A stretch of 64,000 nucleotides of DNA from Antarcticimicrobium sp. (GCF_029212575.1 NZ_JARGPK010000081.1:1-64000); one strand, 5' to 3'; counted from the stretch's first letter, positions 28,198-38,338 are shown. Notes: a model not told the origin generated them from the sequence alone. Program-made: numbers and translations.

Positions 28198-29763
28198 ATG
28201 ACCCAGACAGCGCATGACCGCATCCTCATCATCGAGTTCGGCAGCCAGGTAACGCAGCTCATCGCGCGCCGCCTGCGCGAGCTGAACGTGTATTGCGAAA
28301 TCCACCCCTATCAGAAGGTGACCGAGAGCTTTCTGGACACCTTCGCGCCAAAGGCCGTGATTTTTTCCGGCGGGCCGGATTCGGTGACGCGCGAAGGCTC
28401 GCCCCGGCCGCCGAAGGCGGTCTATGATCTGGGCGTGCCGATCCTGGGCATCTGCTATGGCCAGCAGGTCATGATGCAGGATCTGGGCGGCAAGGTGGAG
28501 GCTGGCGAATCCCACACCGCCGAATTCGGCCGCGCCTATGTCTCGCCCACGGAGGCCCGAACCGAACTGCTGTTCGGCTGGTTCCTGGAGGACCGCGAGC
28601 AGGTCTGGATGAGCCACGGCGATCACGTCTCGGCCCTGGCCCCGGGATTCGAGGTCTACGGCACCTCGCCGGGCGCGCCCTTTGCCATCACCGCCGATCT
28701 GGAGCGGAATTTCTTCGCGGTGCAGTTCCACCCCGAGGTCCACCACACCCCGAACGGCAAGACGCTTTACGAGAATTTCGTGCGGCTCGCCGGGTTTGTC
28801 GGCGACTGGACCATGGACGCCTACCGCGAAGAGGCGATCCGCAAGATCCGCGAACAGGTCGGCGATGCCAAGGTGATCTGCGGCCTCTCCGGCGGCGTCG
28901 ACAGCTCGGTCGCGGCGGTGCTGATCCACGAGGCGATCGGCGATCAGCTGACCTGCGTCTTTGTCGATCACGGGTTGTTGCGCCAGGGCGAGGCCGAAGA
29001 GGTCGTGACCATGTTCCGCGACCATTACAACATGCCGCTGATCCATGCCGACGAGCAGGAGCTGTTTCTTGGCGCGCTCGACGGTGTCTCCGACCCCGAG
29101 ATCAAGCGCAAGACCATCGGCAAGCTCTTCATCGACGTGTTCCAGAAACATGCCGGCGAGGTCGGCGGCGCCAAGTTCCTGGCCCAGGGCACGCTCTATC
29201 CCGACGTGATCGAATCGGTTTCGTTTTCCGGCGGGCCGTCGGTCACCATCAAGTCGCACCACAATGTCGGCGGGCTGCCCGAGAAGATGGGGCTGAAACT
29301 GGTCGAACCGCTGCGCGAGCTCTTCAAGGACGAGGTCCGCGCATTGGGCCACGAGCTGGGCCTGCCGGCCAGCTTCATCGGGCGCCACCCGTTCCCCGGC
29401 CCCGGTCTGGCGATCCGCTGCCCCGGCGAGATCACCCGCGAGAAACTGGACATCCTGCGCAAGGCCGACGCCGTCTATATCGACCAGATCCGCAAGCACG
29501 GTCTTTACGACGAGATCTGGCAGGCCTTCGTCGCGATCCTGCCGGTGCGCACGGTGGGCGTGATGGGCGACGGGCGCACCTATGATTTCGCCTGCGCGCT
29601 GCGCGCGGTCACCAGCGTCGACGGCATGACCGCCGATTATTACCCCTTCAGCCACGAGTTCCTGGGCGAGACTGCCACCCGGATCATCAACGAGGTCAAG
29701 GGCATCAACCGCGTCACCTATGACGTGACCTCGAAACCGCCGGGCACCATCGAGTGGGAGTGA
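28198..29763 (+). CDS. guaA: GMP synthase (glutamine-hydrolysing)
   Basis: A 521-residue enzyme converting XMP, ATP and glutamine to GMP. The N-terminal class I amidotransferase domain has its nucleophile Cys in [12 protein letters not shown] and the catalytic His in [11 protein letters not shown]. The ATP pyrophosphatase P-loop is [14 protein letters not shown] near residues 222-235, and the dimerisation domain ends in [12 protein letters not shown] 28198 matches the family start ([17 protein letters not shown]). No guaB is adjacent. Confidence 0.96.
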   Translation: MTQTAHDRILIIEFGSQVTQLIARRLRELNVYCEIHPYQKVTESFLDTFAPKAVIFSGGPDSVTREGSPRPPKAVYDLGVPILGICYGQQVMMQDLGGKVEAGESHTAEFGRAYVSPTEARTELLFGWFLEDREQVWMSHGDHVSALAPGFEVYGTSPGAPFAITADLERNFFAVQFHPEVHHTPNGKTLYENFVRLAGFVGDWTMDAYREEAIRKIREQVGDAKVICGLSGGVDSSVAAVLIHEAIGDQLTCVFVDHGLLRQGEAEEVVTMFRDHYNMPLIHADEQELFLGALDGVSDPEIKRKTIGKLFIDVFQKHAGEVGGAKFLAQGTLYPDVIESVSFSGGPSVTIKSHHNVGGLPEKMGLKLVEPLRELFKDEVRALGHELGLPASFIGRHPFPGPGLAIRCPGEITREKLDILRKADAVYIDQIRKHGLYDEIWQAFVAILPVRTVGVMGDGRTYDFACALRAVTSVDGMTADYYPFSHEFLGETATRIINEVKGINRVTYDVTSKPPGTIEWE

Positions 29764-29865
29764 GGCACGCGGCGGGCTGACCGCACCGCCCGCCACCTCG
29801 GGATGAAACCCGCTTGACCTCCCCCGGCTTTGGCGGTTCGGTGCGCGCCGAGGAGAGGTCGTAAC

Positions 29866-30750
29866 ATGCAGGATACATCGCCGCCCCGAGTCGGCCGCGC
29901 CGCACTCTGGATGACCGGGGCCATCGTGTCGTTTTCGGCGATGGCGGTCTCGGGCCGCGAGGTCAGCGGCGTCCACGATACCTTTGAGATCATGATGTAT
30001 CGCAGCTTTCTGGGCTTCGTGATCGTGGTCGTCATCCTGGCGGCGACCGGCAAGCTGGGCCAGGTCAACACCCGCGACTTCGGCACCCAGGCCGGGCGCA
30101 ACCTGGTGCATTTCGCCGGTCAGAATCTCTGGTTGCTGGCGGTCACCCTGATCCCGCTGGCGCAGGTCTTTGCGCTGGAGTTCACCGCGCCGCTCTGGGT
30201 GGTGGTGCTGTCGCCGCTGGTGCTGGGCGAACGGCTGACCCCGACCCGGGTCTTGGCGGCGCTGATCGGGTTTGCCGGCATCCTGATCGTCGCCCGCCCC
30301 AGCGCCGAGACGCTGAACATCGGGCTGTTGGCGGCGGCCGGCGCGGCCCTGTTCTTTGCCTTCACCAACATGCTGACCAAGAAACTCACGCGGCGCCACA
30401 GCGTGGCGAACATCATGTTCTGGCTGACCCTGCTGCAGCTTGTTTTCGGGGCCGTGGCCGCCGGGTTCGACGGCGATGTCGCGCTGCCCGATGCCACCTC
30501 CCTGCCCTGGCTGGTGGTGATCGCGCTGGGCGGGCTCCTGGCCCATTTCTGCATCACCAATGCGCTCTCGATCGCGCCGGCCACGGTGGTGATGCCGATC
30601 GACTTCGTCCGTCTGCCCACCATCGCCATTGTCGGCATGATCCTCTATGCTGAACCGCTGGAGATCTGGGTCTTTGTCGGTGCGGCGGTAATCTTTGCTG
30701 GCAACTATCTCAACATCCTGGCCGAAACCCGCAAGTTCCGGGTCGTCTGA
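29866..30750 (+). CDS. DMT-superfamily (EamA) permease 1
   Basis: A 294-residue inner-membrane protein with about 10 hydrophobic helices and two EamA repeats, a layout used by drug/metabolite exporters. The second half of each repeat shows the LGERLTPTRVLAALIGFAGI-type motif. A strong AGGAGAGG site lies about 6 bases upstream of the ATG. A second, distinct EamA gene follows 27 bases later. The exported compound is unknown; amino-acid or metabolite efflux is typical. Confidence 0.85.
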   Translation: MQDTSPPRVGRAALWMTGAIVSFSAMAVSGREVSGVHDTFEIMMYRSFLGFVIVVVILAATGKLGQVNTRDFGTQAGRNLVHFAGQNLWLLAVTLIPLAQVFALEFTAPLWVVVLSPLVLGERLTPTRVLAALIGFAGILIVARPSAETLNIGLLAAAGAALFFAFTNMLTKKLTRRHSVANIMFWLTLLQLVFGAVAAGFDGDVALPDATSLPWLVVIALGGLLAHFCITNALSIAPATVVMPIDFVRLPTIAIVGMILYAEPLEIWVFVGAAVIFAGNYLNILAETRKFRVV

Positions 30751-30777
30751 CTTGACGGCGGGCGGGTAACTGGCGCC

Positions 30778-31680
30778 ATGAACGCACAAAAATCCATTTC
30801 CCCCCGCGCCTGGGGCGAGCTTTTCCTGCTTGGCCTGATCTGGGGCGCGTCCTTTCTGACCCTGCGCATCGCACTGGACGAGATCCCGGTGCTGACTGCG
30901 GTGCTGCACCGGGTATTCTGGGCCATGCTGGTGCTCTGGGTCGTGGTTATCGCGATGCGCCTGCCGGTGCCGCGTGACCCGAAGGTCTGGGCCGGGTTCC
31001 TGGTGATGGGGCTAATGAACAACGTGATCCCCTTTGGCCTGATGACCTGGGGCCAACTCCACATCGAATCCGGCCTGACCGCGATCCTGAACGCGACCAC
31101 GGCAATCTTCGGGGTGCTGGTGGCCGCCCTGGTCTTTGCCGACGAACGGCTGACCTGGCGCAAGGCCATCGGCGTCGGGCTTGGCTTTTCCGGTGTGACC
31201 CTGGCGATCGGCGCCGGGAGGCTGACCGAGTTCGACCCGCGCAGCCTCGCCCAGCTTGCCGTCTTGGGCGGCACACTGAGCTACGCGCTGGCAAGCGCTT
31301 GGGCGCGGGCACGCCTGGGCGGGCTGGCGCCGCAGGTGGCAGCGGCGGGGATGCTGACCGGCTCCACCCTGATCCTGCTGCCGGCCACCCTGATGATCGA
31401 CGGCCCGGTGACGCTCGCGCTGCGACCGGTGACCTGGGCCGCCATCGGCTATTACGCGCTGGCCGCGACGGCCGGGGCCTATCTGCTCTATTACCGGGTG
31501 CTGGGGATGGCCGGGTCCGGGAACCTGATGCTGGTCACGCTGATCATCCCGCCGGTGGCAATCGTGCTGGGCGCGCTGGTGCTGGGCGAGGAACTGACAC
31601 CCCGGGCCTTCGCCGGATTCGCCCTGCTCGCTCTGGGTCTTGTGGTTCTCAACGGATGGATCGGACGGCGCCGCGATTGA
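30778..31680 (+). CDS. DMT-superfamily (EamA) permease 2
   Basis: A 300-residue membrane protein with two EamA repeats and about 10 helices, clearly related in fold to the preceding gene but not a recent duplicate. Motifs include LGLIWGASFLTLRIALDEIP at the start, ADERLTWRKAIGVGLGFSGV, and LVLGEELTPRAFAGFALLAL near the end. It is co-directional with, and close to, permease 1 and the ATPase gene, so a shared transcript is likely. Substrate is unknown. Confidence 0.85.
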   Translation: MNAQKSISPRAWGELFLLGLIWGASFLTLRIALDEIPVLTAVLHRVFWAMLVLWVVVIAMRLPVPRDPKVWAGFLVMGLMNNVIPFGLMTWGQLHIESGLTAILNATTAIFGVLVAALVFADERLTWRKAIGVGLGFSGVTLAIGAGRLTEFDPRSLAQLAVLGGTLSYALASAWARARLGGLAPQVAAAGMLTGSTLILLPATLMIDGPVTLALRPVTWAAIGYYALAATAGAYLLYYRVLGMAGSGNLMLVTLIIPPVAIVLGALVLGEELTPRAFAGFALLALGLVVLNGWIGRRRD

Positions 31681-31727
31681 CCCCCCCGCGCCCCGCCGCT
31701 AGCAAGGGCAAAAGGGATCGAGGAACC

Positions 31728-32591
31728 ATGCTTTACACTTCGGCGGACGACTGGCGCGCGGCGCCGCGCAAGCGGGTTCTGTTCTTTGGCATGTCGGGCC
31801 TCGGCAAGACCCATGTCAGCAACATGCTGCGCGCGGCGGGCGACTGGTTCCACTACAGCATCGATTACCGCATCGGCACCCGCTACATGGGCGAATACAT
31901 CACCGACAACGCCAAGGCCGAGGCGATGAAGGTGCCCTTCCTGCGCGATCTGCTGCTGTCGGATTCGATCTATATCGGCTCGAACATCAGTTTCGACAAT
32001 CTCACCCCGGTCTCGACCTACCTGGGCAAGCCCGGCGACCCGGCCAGGGGCGGGCTGCCGATCATCGAATACCGCCGCCGGCAGGAGCAGTTCCGCCTGG
32101 CCGAGATCCACGCGCTGCTGGACACCGAGTATTTCATCGACCGCGCCGAACGCCTTTACGGCTATCCCAATTTCATCTGCGACACCGGCGGCTCGATCTG
32201 CGAATGGGTCGATCCCGAGAATCCCAGGGACCCGGTGCTGAGCGAATTGGACCGCCATACGCTGATGGTCTGGATCAAGGGGGACGACGCCCATACCGAG
32301 GCGCTGATCCGTCGCTTCGACCGCGCGCCCAAGCCGATGTCCTATCAGCCGGAATTCCGCGACACCGCCTGGTCCGCCTACCTCGACCAGAAGGGCGTGG
32401 ACGAGGCCCGGGTCGACCCGGACGACTTCATTCGCTGGACCTATGCCCAGGCGATGGCGCATCGCCAGCCGCGCTATGCCGCGATGGCGCGCAACTGGGG
32501 TCTCACGGTCACTGCCGACCAGATCGCGGCGCTTCGCGACGCGGGCGATTTCGACGAACTGATCGCCGGGGCGATTGCCGCGCGCGGCTAA
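31728..32591 (+). CDS. P-loop ATPase of unknown role
   Basis: A 287-residue soluble protein with a Walker A motif FFGMSGLGKTHVSNML near residues 20-35, reminiscent of small-molecule kinases. A following HYSIDYRIGTRYMGEYI segment and FICDTGGSICEWVD are distinctive. I recognise it only as a conserved Rhodobacterales ATPase/kinase-like protein; no substrate can be assigned. GAGGAACC precedes the ATG. A hairpin lies just after the stop. Confidence 0.65.
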   Translation: MLYTSADDWRAAPRKRVLFFGMSGLGKTHVSNMLRAAGDWFHYSIDYRIGTRYMGEYITDNAKAEAMKVPFLRDLLLSDSIYIGSNISFDNLTPVSTYLGKPGDPARGGLPIIEYRRRQEQFRLAEIHALLDTEYFIDRAERLYGYPNFICDTGGSICEWVDPENPRDPVLSELDRHTLMVWIKGDDAHTEALIRRFDRAPKPMSYQPEFRDTAWSAYLDQKGVDEARVDPDDFIRWTYAQAMAHRQPRYAAMARNWGLTVTADQIAALRDAGDFDELIAGAIAARG

Positions 32592-32857
32592 GCGACGGCC
32601 CCCTGCCCCATTGCCACCCGGGAACGGCAGCCGTTGTCCGGGTGAGCGCGGCTTGACGCGCGCGCGATCACGAAACCGTTTGATTCCATGGCATGGCGGC
32701 GAAAAACGAACAAAAACGACCTTTCTGATGTCGTTTCCGTACTTTTTTCGGACGCGGTCCGTGAATCCCGGCGCAGAGACCGATATCAAGACCCGCAACC
32801 CGGGACGGACGGCTTGGCACCGCCGCAGGCTCGGATTATCTAGCGGGAGAAAAAGGA
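32592..32857 (+). other. 266-base intergenic leader region of metA
   Basis: No gene is seen. It begins with a hairpin (CACCCGG at 32615-32621, CCGGGTG at 32638-32644, with an inner AACGGC/GCCGTT stem) that may end the upstream transcript. A second inverted repeat AAACGAC/GTCGTTT lies near 32712-32738, then a T-run. The last 60 bases should hold the metA ribosome binding site (GAAAAAGGA). I looked for a SAM-II type riboswitch and found no convincing match. Confidence 0.5.
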
Positions 32858-33808
32858 ATGATCTTCGACATGCCCATCAAAATCCCATCCGACCTGCCCG
32901 CCTACGATGTCCTCACACGCGAGGGCGTCCTGGTCATGTCCGAGGAACAGGCGGCCCGTCAGGATATCCGCCCGCTGAAGATCGGGCTTCTCAATCTCAT
33001 GCCCAAGAAGATCCAGACCGAGACGCAGTTCGCCCGGCTGATCGGCGCGACGCCGCTGCAGATCGAGTTCTCGCTGATCCGGATGTCCGATCACGAGAGC
33101 AAGACCACCTCGTCCGAGCACATGGAAGAGTTCTACCATCCGTTCAACGAGGTGAAGGACCAGAAATACGACGGGCTGATCATCACCGGCGCCCCGATCG
33201 AACACCTGGATTTCGGCGATGTCACCTATTGGGACGAATTGCGCGAGGTGTTCGAGTGGACCCAGACCAACGTGCATTCCACCTTTGGCGTCTGCTGGGG
33301 CGCGATGGCGATGATCAACCATTTCCACGGGGTCGAGAAACACCTGCTCGATCACAAGGCCTTTGGCTGTTTTCGCCACCGCAACCTTGCGCCGGCCTCG
33401 CCGTTCCTGCGGGGCTTCTCCGACGACCTTGTCGTGCCGGTCAGCCGCTGGACCGAGATTCGGCAGCCGGAACTGGACGCCAGGCCCGCGCTGACCACCC
33501 TGCTGCGCAGCGACGCGGTCGGCCCCTGCCTGGTCGAGGATCAAGGCCATCGCGCGCTCTATGTCTTCAACCACTTCGAGTACGACAGCGACACGCTCAA
33601 GCAGGAATACGACCGCGACGCCAGGACCGGCACGGCCGTCAAGGTGCCGGTCAACTACTATCCCGATGACGACCCGTCGCGAACGCCGCTGAACCGCTGG
33701 CGCGGCCATGCGCATCTTCTCTATGGCAACTGGATCAGCGAAATCTACGCCACCACGCCCTTCGACATCGACAGGATCGGCCTGGAATCCTCTGACCTGA
33801 GGGGCTGA
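32858..33808 (+). CDS. metA: homoserine O-acyltransferase MetA, probably acetyl-CoA type
   Basis: A 316-residue MetA-family enzyme for the first step of methionine synthesis. The catalytic Cys lies in [15 protein letters not shown] near residue 146, and His/Glu of the triad fall in [10 protein letters not shown]. Residue 115, in [11 protein letters not shown], aligns with the position where Gly favours succinyl-CoA and Glu favours acetyl-CoA in characterised MetA proteins; here it is Glu. That predicts O-acetylhomoserine as product, despite the usual succinyltransferase annotation. The gene appears monocistronic. Confidence 0.93.
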   Translation: MIFDMPIKIPSDLPAYDVLTREGVLVMSEEQAARQDIRPLKIGLLNLMPKKIQTETQFARLIGATPLQIEFSLIRMSDHESKTTSSEHMEEFYHPFNEVKDQKYDGLIITGAPIEHLDFGDVTYWDELREVFEWTQTNVHSTFGVCWGAMAMINHFHGVEKHLLDHKAFGCFRHRNLAPASPFLRGFSDDLVVPVSRWTEIRQPELDARPALTTLLRSDAVGPCLVEDQGHRALYVFNHFEYDSDTLKQEYDRDARTGTAVKVPVNYYPDDDPSRTPLNRWRGHAHLLYGNWISEIYATTPFDIDRIGLESSDLRG

Positions 33809-33904
33809 ACGGCGCGGCGCCCGCGACCCGCCGCATTCGGCGGGTTTGCGTTAAGCTGATTAACATTACATATAGAGAGAAACTGGAATTTGAAAGGCAG
33901 GCGC

Positions 33905-34774
33905 ATGGACCTCCCGTTTGACGGCGCAATCACCCGGTTCTTTGATCACGAGGCGCCCGATGACATACGCAAGACGATCCGCCGGGCCGACAAGGACGAT
34001 ATCCTGACCCCGGCCTATCCGCACTCGGAACGGCTGGGCAAGAAGACCTACGAGCGCGATCTGGAGGCGTTGCAGATCGAACTGGTCAAGATGCAGTCCT
34101 GGGCCAAGGAAAGCGGAGCGCGCATCGTTGCCGTGTTCGAGGGGCGCGATGCCGCTGGCAAGGGCGGGACGATCAAGCGGTTCCGCGAATACCTCAACCC
34201 GCGCGGCGCCCGCGTGGTGGCCCTGCCCAAACCCACCGAGGCCGAGCGCGGCCAATGGTATTTCCAGCGCTACATCGACCATTTGCCGACCGCCGGTGAG
34301 ATCGTGTTTTTCGACCGCAGTTGGTACAATCGCGGCGTGGTCGAAAAGGTTTTCGGGTTCTGCACCGAGGGTGAGCGCGAACGCTTCTTTCGCCAGGTAC
34401 GCCCCTTTGAACAGGCGCTGGTCGATGACGGGATTCACCTGTTCAAGTTTTGGCTGAACGTCGGCCGGGCCGAACAGTTGCGCCGGGTCCTCGACCGCGA
34501 GCGCGACCCGCTGAAACACTGGAAACTCAGCGAGATCGACGTCAAAGGGCTGTCGCGCTGGGAGGCTTATTCCGAGGCCATCAATGAGACCCTCACGCGT
34601 AGCCATACTGAACGCGCGCCCTGGACCGTGATCCGCTCCGACGACAAGCGCCGGGCCCGGATCGAGGCGATCCGCCATGTGCTGCTGGCCCTGGACTACG
34701 ATCACAAGGACCCAAAGGCGCTGGGAACACCCGATCTTTCGGTCTGTGGCGGGCCGGACATCTGGGATGGCTAA
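33905..34774 (+). CDS. ppk2: polyphosphate kinase 2
   Basis: A 289-residue PPK2 enzyme. Walker [17 protein letters not shown] is near residues 78-93 and the lid/Walker B region [18 protein letters not shown] is near 137-154. PPK2 uses polyphosphate to phosphorylate nucleoside diphosphates; the single-domain length fits class I. ATG 33905 was chosen over a TTG five codons upstream. A TetR-type regulator gene starts inside its last codons (8-base overlap). Confidence 0.93.
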   Translation: MDLPFDGAITRFFDHEAPDDIRKTIRRADKDDILTPAYPHSERLGKKTYERDLEALQIELVKMQSWAKESGARIVAVFEGRDAAGKGGTIKRFREYLNPRGARVVALPKPTEAERGQWYFQRYIDHLPTAGEIVFFDRSWYNRGVVEKVFGFCTEGERERFFRQVRPFEQALVDDGIHLFKFWLNVGRAEQLRRVLDRERDPLKHWKLSEIDVKGLSRWEAYSEAINETLTRSHTERAPWTVIRSDDKRRARIEAIRHVLLALDYDHKDPKALGTPDLSVCGGPDIWDG

Positions 34775-35381
34775 ACGCGGGTATCACCACGGCAACCTGC
34801 GTCAGGCGCTGATAGAGGGCGCGCTCAAGCTGATCGAGGCCAAGGGGCCGACCGGCTTTACCCTGTCGGAGGCGGCCAAGACGGCGGGCGTCACCCCGGC
34901 GGCGGTCTATCGCCATTTCGCCGGGCGCGAGGATCTGATCGCCGAGGCGGCGCGCCAGGGGTTCGAGATGTTCGCCGACCTGATGCAATATGCCTTTGAC
35001 AAGGGGCAGCCCTCGGCACTTGCCGCCTTCGAGGCCACCGGACGGGCCTATCTCGCCTTTGCGCGCAAACATCCCGGCCATTACATCGCCATGTTCGAAA
35101 GCGGCATCTCAGTAAACCGCACGCCGGAGCTGGCCGCCGCCTCGGCCCGGGCGCGCGGCGTTCTGGAAAAGGCCGCCGCCAATCTCTCCGAGCATATCCC
35201 GGAGAGCAAACGCCCGCCCGCTTCGATGTTCAGCGCCCATATCTGGGCGCTGAGCCACGGCGTGGTCGAGCTTTACGCCCGCAACGCCGGGGCCACCGCG
35301 CCGTTTTCGCCCGAGGATCTGCTGGAGACCGGAATCGGCATCTACCTGCGTGGGCTGGGGCTGATCGAACCGGACGCATAG
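34767..35381 (+). CDS. TetR/AcrR-family transcriptional regulator
   Basis: A 204-residue regulator. The N-terminal DNA-binding domain is typical ([48 protein letters not shown]). The C-terminal ligand-binding region is all-helical ([20 protein letters not shown]). The start overlaps ppk2 by 8 bases, so the two are translationally linked, but its targets and ligand are unknown. A strong bidirectional terminator follows. Confidence 0.9.
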   Translation: MAKRGYHHGNLRQALIEGALKLIEAKGPTGFTLSEAAKTAGVTPAAVYRHFAGREDLIAEAARQGFEMFADLMQYAFDKGQPSALAAFEATGRAYLAFARKHPGHYIAMFESGISVNRTPELAAASARARGVLEKAAANLSEHIPESKRPPASMFSAHIWALSHGVVELYARNAGATAPFSPEDLLETGIGIYLRGLGLIEPDA

Positions 35382-35396
35382 GCGCGGACCGGACAC

Positions 35397-35426
35397 AAAA
35401 AAGGCCGCGCAACCGCGCGGCCTTTT
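35397..35426. terminator. bidirectional intrinsic terminator
   Basis: GGCCGCGC (35403-35410) and GCGCGGCC (35415-35422) form a stem with loop AACC, flanked by an A-run on the left and TTTT on the right. It ends the ppk2-tetR transcript (+) and the rplM-rpsI transcript (-). Confidence 0.9.
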
Positions 35427-35446
35427 CGTTTGGGTATCGCCAGCGA

Positions 35447-35932
35447 TTAACGCTTGGAGAACTGGAAGCTCCGGCGCGCCTTGCGCTTGCCGAATTTCTT
35501 GCGTTCCACCACGCGGCTGTCGCGGGTCAGGAAGCCAGCAGCCTTGAGCGCACCGCGCAGGCTCGGGTCATACAGTTGCAGCGCCTTGGAGATGCCATGC
35601 TTGACTGCACCGGCTTGGCCGGACAGGCCACCGCCCTTGACCGTCGCCATGACGTCGAACTGGTCCTCGACACCGGCCACGGTGAACGGTTGACGCAGGA
35701 TCATCTGCAGCACCGGACGGGCGAAATAGGTTTTCATTTCCTTGCCGTTCACGATGACCTTGCCGGAGCCCGGCTTGATCCAGACGCGGGCAACCGCATC
35801 TTTCCGCTTGCCGGTGGCATAGGAGCGACCGAACTCGTCACGCACGGACTCGCGCACGATGATCTGTTCGGCCACGGGTTCCACGCCTGCGACGGCGCTC
35901 AGCTCTTCGAGAGTGTTGATCTGATCAGCCAT
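35447..35932 (-). CDS. rpsI: 30S ribosomal protein S9
   Basis: A 161-residue S9 protein. An acidic N-terminal extension of about 35 residues (as in other alphaproteobacteria) precedes the core [20 protein letters not shown]. The C-terminal [13 protein letters not shown] tail reaches the P-site tRNA in the ribosome. It is 5 bases downstream of rplM, the standard rplM-rpsI operon, and ends at the shared terminator. Confidence 0.97.
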   Translation of the reverse strand: MADQINTLEELSAVAGVEPVAEQIIVRESVRDEFGRSYATGKRKDAVARVWIKPGSGKVIVNGKEMKTYFARPVLQMILRQPFTVAGVEDQFDVMATVKGGGLSGQAGAVKHGISKALQLYDPSLRGALKAAGFLTRDSRVVERKKFGKRKARRSFQFSKR

Positions 35933-35937
35933 CTGTT

Positions 35938-36396
35938 TCAGCTCCGGGTGTTTTTCTTGTTCATGGATTTGACATCCAGAACTTCGGGGCTCTGGGCCTC
36001 GTGCGGGTGGTCGGTGCCGGCATAGATGCGCAGGTTGGTCATCAGCTGGCGCGACAGGCGGTTGCCCGGCAGCATGCGCTTGACGGCTTGGATCACAACG
36101 CGCTCGGGGTGTGCACCCTCGAGGATCTGCTGCTTGGTGCGCGACTTGATGCCGCCCGGATGCCCGGTGTGCCAGTAGAAGTTTTCTTCGCGCTTCTTGC
36201 CGGTCATCTGCACCTTGTCGGCATTGATGACGATGACATTGTCGCCCATGTCCATGTGCGGCGTGAAGGTGGCTTTGTGCTTGCCACGCAGACGCGTGGC
36301 GATGATCGAGGCAAGGCGGCCCAGAACGACGCCCTCGGCGTCGATCAGGATCCATTTCTTCTCGATCTCTGCAGGGGTCGCAGAAAAGGTTTTCAT
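35938..36396 (-). CDS. rplM: 50S ribosomal protein L13
   Basis: A 152-residue L13 protein, with [16 protein letters not shown] near the start and [20 protein letters not shown] and [24 protein letters not shown] later. ATG 36396 gives the canonical start [15 protein letters not shown]; upstream in-frame codons are not L13. It heads the rplM-rpsI operon; the 160 bases before it contain no gene and should hold the promoter. Confidence 0.97.
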   Translation of the reverse strand: MKTFSATPAEIEKKWILIDAEGVVLGRLASIIATRLRGKHKATFTPHMDMGDNVIVINADKVQMTGKKREENFYWHTGHPGGIKSRTKQQILEGAHPERVVIQAVKRMLPGNRLSRQLMTNLRIYAGTDHPHEAQSPEVLDVKSMNKKNTRS

Positions 36397-36557
36397 CGGA
36401 TCGGTCCCGTTTAGTCGTGAACGACGGGCCAGATGGCGCCGCCGGAATTCGATGGACGGGGTATATGGAAGCGCCGCGCGCAGGTCAACGGCAATACGAT
36501 CCAATTTAATGCGTTAAAACAATAGTTTAAAAAATAGGTATCATTTTACCCCACGTC

Positions 36558-37964
36558 TCACACGCTGATCTGCTCCGGCGGGTTGTCCAGCAGGTCGCGC
36601 AGGCGGGTCATCGCGCTGTCGAAGGTGGCGAGGCTGACACCGGCATTGACCGCCATGCGTACCGCGTGCGGCACACGCGCGCTGCGCAACGTGAAATCCT
36701 CCGACGAGCGCACCCTTACCCCGCGCGCCTCGGCGGCCTGGCAAAAGGCACCGGCACGCCACCCCTGTGGCAGGGTCAGCCACATGAACGGCAGGTCGGC
36801 GCGCCATGCCAGATTGTAGACCCCCAGCGTATTGACCGCGACCTGAACGTATTCGCCGATGCGCTGCAACATCTTCTGCTCCAGCCCCGGTAGATCAGGA
36901 TGCACCAGCAGCTTGGCCCCCAGGTCGGAAATCGGTGTGGCGAGCCCGAAGAAGCTTTGCTCGGCCACCCTCCGCAGCCGCCCCACCTGCCCCTCGGGCG
37001 CCAGACCGAAGCCCAGCCGCAGGGACGGCGACACGCTCTTGGAAATCGACGAGACATACCATGTCCGTTCCGGCGCCAGCACCCGATAGCTTGCCGCCAC
37101 ATGGGCGCCGCTGACGTAACAGTTATCCTCAAGGATCTGCAGATCGGCCCGCCGCGCCGCCGCCACCAGCGCCCTCCGGCGCGGCTCCAGCGTGGCCAGC
37201 AGGGTCGGGTTGTGCGCCTCGGGCGAGGTGCAGACAATCTGCGCGTCGTGCCCGCGCGCCGCCGCCTCGAGTGCCTCCGGAATAAGCCCGTGTTCATCCA
37301 TCGCCACCGGCACCACATCGGCGCGCAGCAGTTCCGCCGCGCGGCGGACCCCCGGCTAGGCCAGTTCCTCCACCAGAACCGTCGGGCGCCGCCCCCGCAG
37401 TACCGCGCTCAGGATCAGCACCACCGCATTCTGCCCGCCGTTTGCAAGCACAACATCGTCCTCCCGCACCGGGCCGATCGGCATTCCCTGCAGCCACTCC
37501 GCCGCCGCCGCGCGGACCGGGCGTTCGGCGGTCTGGCTGGGGTAATGCATCAGCCCCGATGGCGGATCCTGCGCCACCTCGGCCAGCAGCTTGCGGATCA
37601 GTGCGGCCTGCCCCACCTGCGGCAGATGTGGCGCGAACAGGTTGACGTGATGCCCGTCGCCCCCTTCCGATCCGTGCGGCGCCACGTCCGCCACCAGCGT
37701 CGAGACCTCCTCGGGCTCGGGGCCGGCGACAAAGGTGCCGCGCCCCACCTCGGCCTGAAGCACACCCTCTTCGGTCAACAACGTATAGGCGCGCGCGACC
37801 GTTCCGGGGGTGATCCCCAACTGATAGGCCAGTTCGCGCACCGGCAGCAGCCTTTCGCCCACCGCAAGCTGCCCGGACCCGATTCCCGCCCGGATGCGGT
37901 CGGCGACGGCCCTGTATTTGGGCCCTTTGGTTTCGGAGAGGGCGCCGGCCAATATTGTATCCAT
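36558..37964 (-). pseudogene. MocR-type GntR/aminotransferase regulator interrupted by an amber codon
   Basis: An N-terminal GntR winged helix (KYRAVADRIRAGIGSGQLAV, GITPGTVARAYTLLTEEGVL) is joined to a fold-type I aminotransferase domain with the PLP-binding Lys in VSSISKSVSPSLRLGF. At 37358-37356 a single TAG interrupts the frame; 14 codons later the same frame continues seamlessly (LVEEL-A-stop-PGVRRAAELLRADVV). A Tyr codon is expected there, since YPG is typical, so one substitution (TAC or TAT to TAG) explains it. Otherwise it would be a 468-residue protein. It is divergent from a DUF1127 gene. Confidence 0.85.
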
Positions 37965-38045
37965 GACAATCTTTCCTTTGACCCCTTGAAGGGTCGTATT
38001 GTATCCATACTTGTATCGAGACTAACACTTCGTATCAATACAATT
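37954..38045. promoter_or_regulatory. ATTGTATC repeat cluster, putative MocR-regulator operator
   Basis: ATTGTATCCAT occurs at 37954-37964 (over the regulator's start codon) and 37998-38008. TTGTATC follows at 38011-38017, and an inverted AATACAAT at 38038-38045 is preceded by GTATCAATAC at 38032-38041. In a GC-rich genome this clustering between divergent regulator and DUF1127 genes suggests an operator. MocR proteins typically bind such repeats next to their own gene. Confidence 0.55.
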
Positions 38046-38059
38046 CAAAAGGTGCCCAA

Positions 38060-38278
38060 ATGTCACGCGTCCTGCACAACGGTTATCCCAGCCCCCTCGC
38101 CTCTGGCCAGCGCCGGATCGCACGTGGTGTGCGTCTGGTGACCGTGCTGGGCGTCTGGATCATGCGCCGCCGTACACGCAACCGGCTGAGCGAGTTGGAG
38201 CCGCATATGCTCGCCGATATCGGCCTGACCGCGGCCGAGGCCCGCAAAGAGGCCGGGCGTACGTTCTGGCAAGGCTGA
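38060..38278 (+). CDS. DUF1127 family small protein
   Basis: A 72-residue basic protein with the DUF1127 core near its C-terminus (RNRLSELEPHMLADIGLTAA), in which an arginine-rich stretch is followed by LADIGLT. Small DUF1127 proteins in alphaproteobacteria influence RNA turnover and phosphate or carbon metabolism, but no specific role can be given here. It is transcribed away from the MocR-type regulator with the ATTGTATC cluster between them and ends at a strong terminator. Confidence 0.85.
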   Translation: MSRVLHNGYPSPLASGQRRIARGVRLVTVLGVWIMRRRTRNRLSELEPHMLADIGLTAAEARKEAGRTFWQG

Positions 38279-38311
38279 CCTGAATCCCCGTCCGGAAACG
38301 GACCTCTTCCT

Positions 38312-38338
38312 CGCCGGGGCACTGCCCCGGCGTTTTTT
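38312..38338 (+). terminator. intrinsic terminator after the DUF1127 gene
   Basis: CGCCGGGGC (38312-38320) pairs with GCCCCGGCG (38324-38332) around an ACT loop and is followed by TTTTTT (38333-38338). Confidence 0.92.

Noticed and set aside
27427-30909. An open reading frame of about 1160 codons on the minus strand opposite the FadL-type gene, guaA and a permease
   Set aside because: It lies antisense to well-recognised genes, its product is a low-complexity His/Gln/Arg-rich string, and it results from GC-rich codon bias.
32592-32857. SAM-II riboswitch in the metA leader
   Set aside because: I could not find the conserved pseudoknot sequence elements; only generic hairpins are present.
37356-37358. 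Amber codon read as pyrrolysine or a programmed stop, in view of the MttB-family gene nearby
   Set aside because: The MttB-family gene has no in-frame amber codon, no pyl genes are visible, and a Tyr is expected at the site, so a point mutation is simpler.
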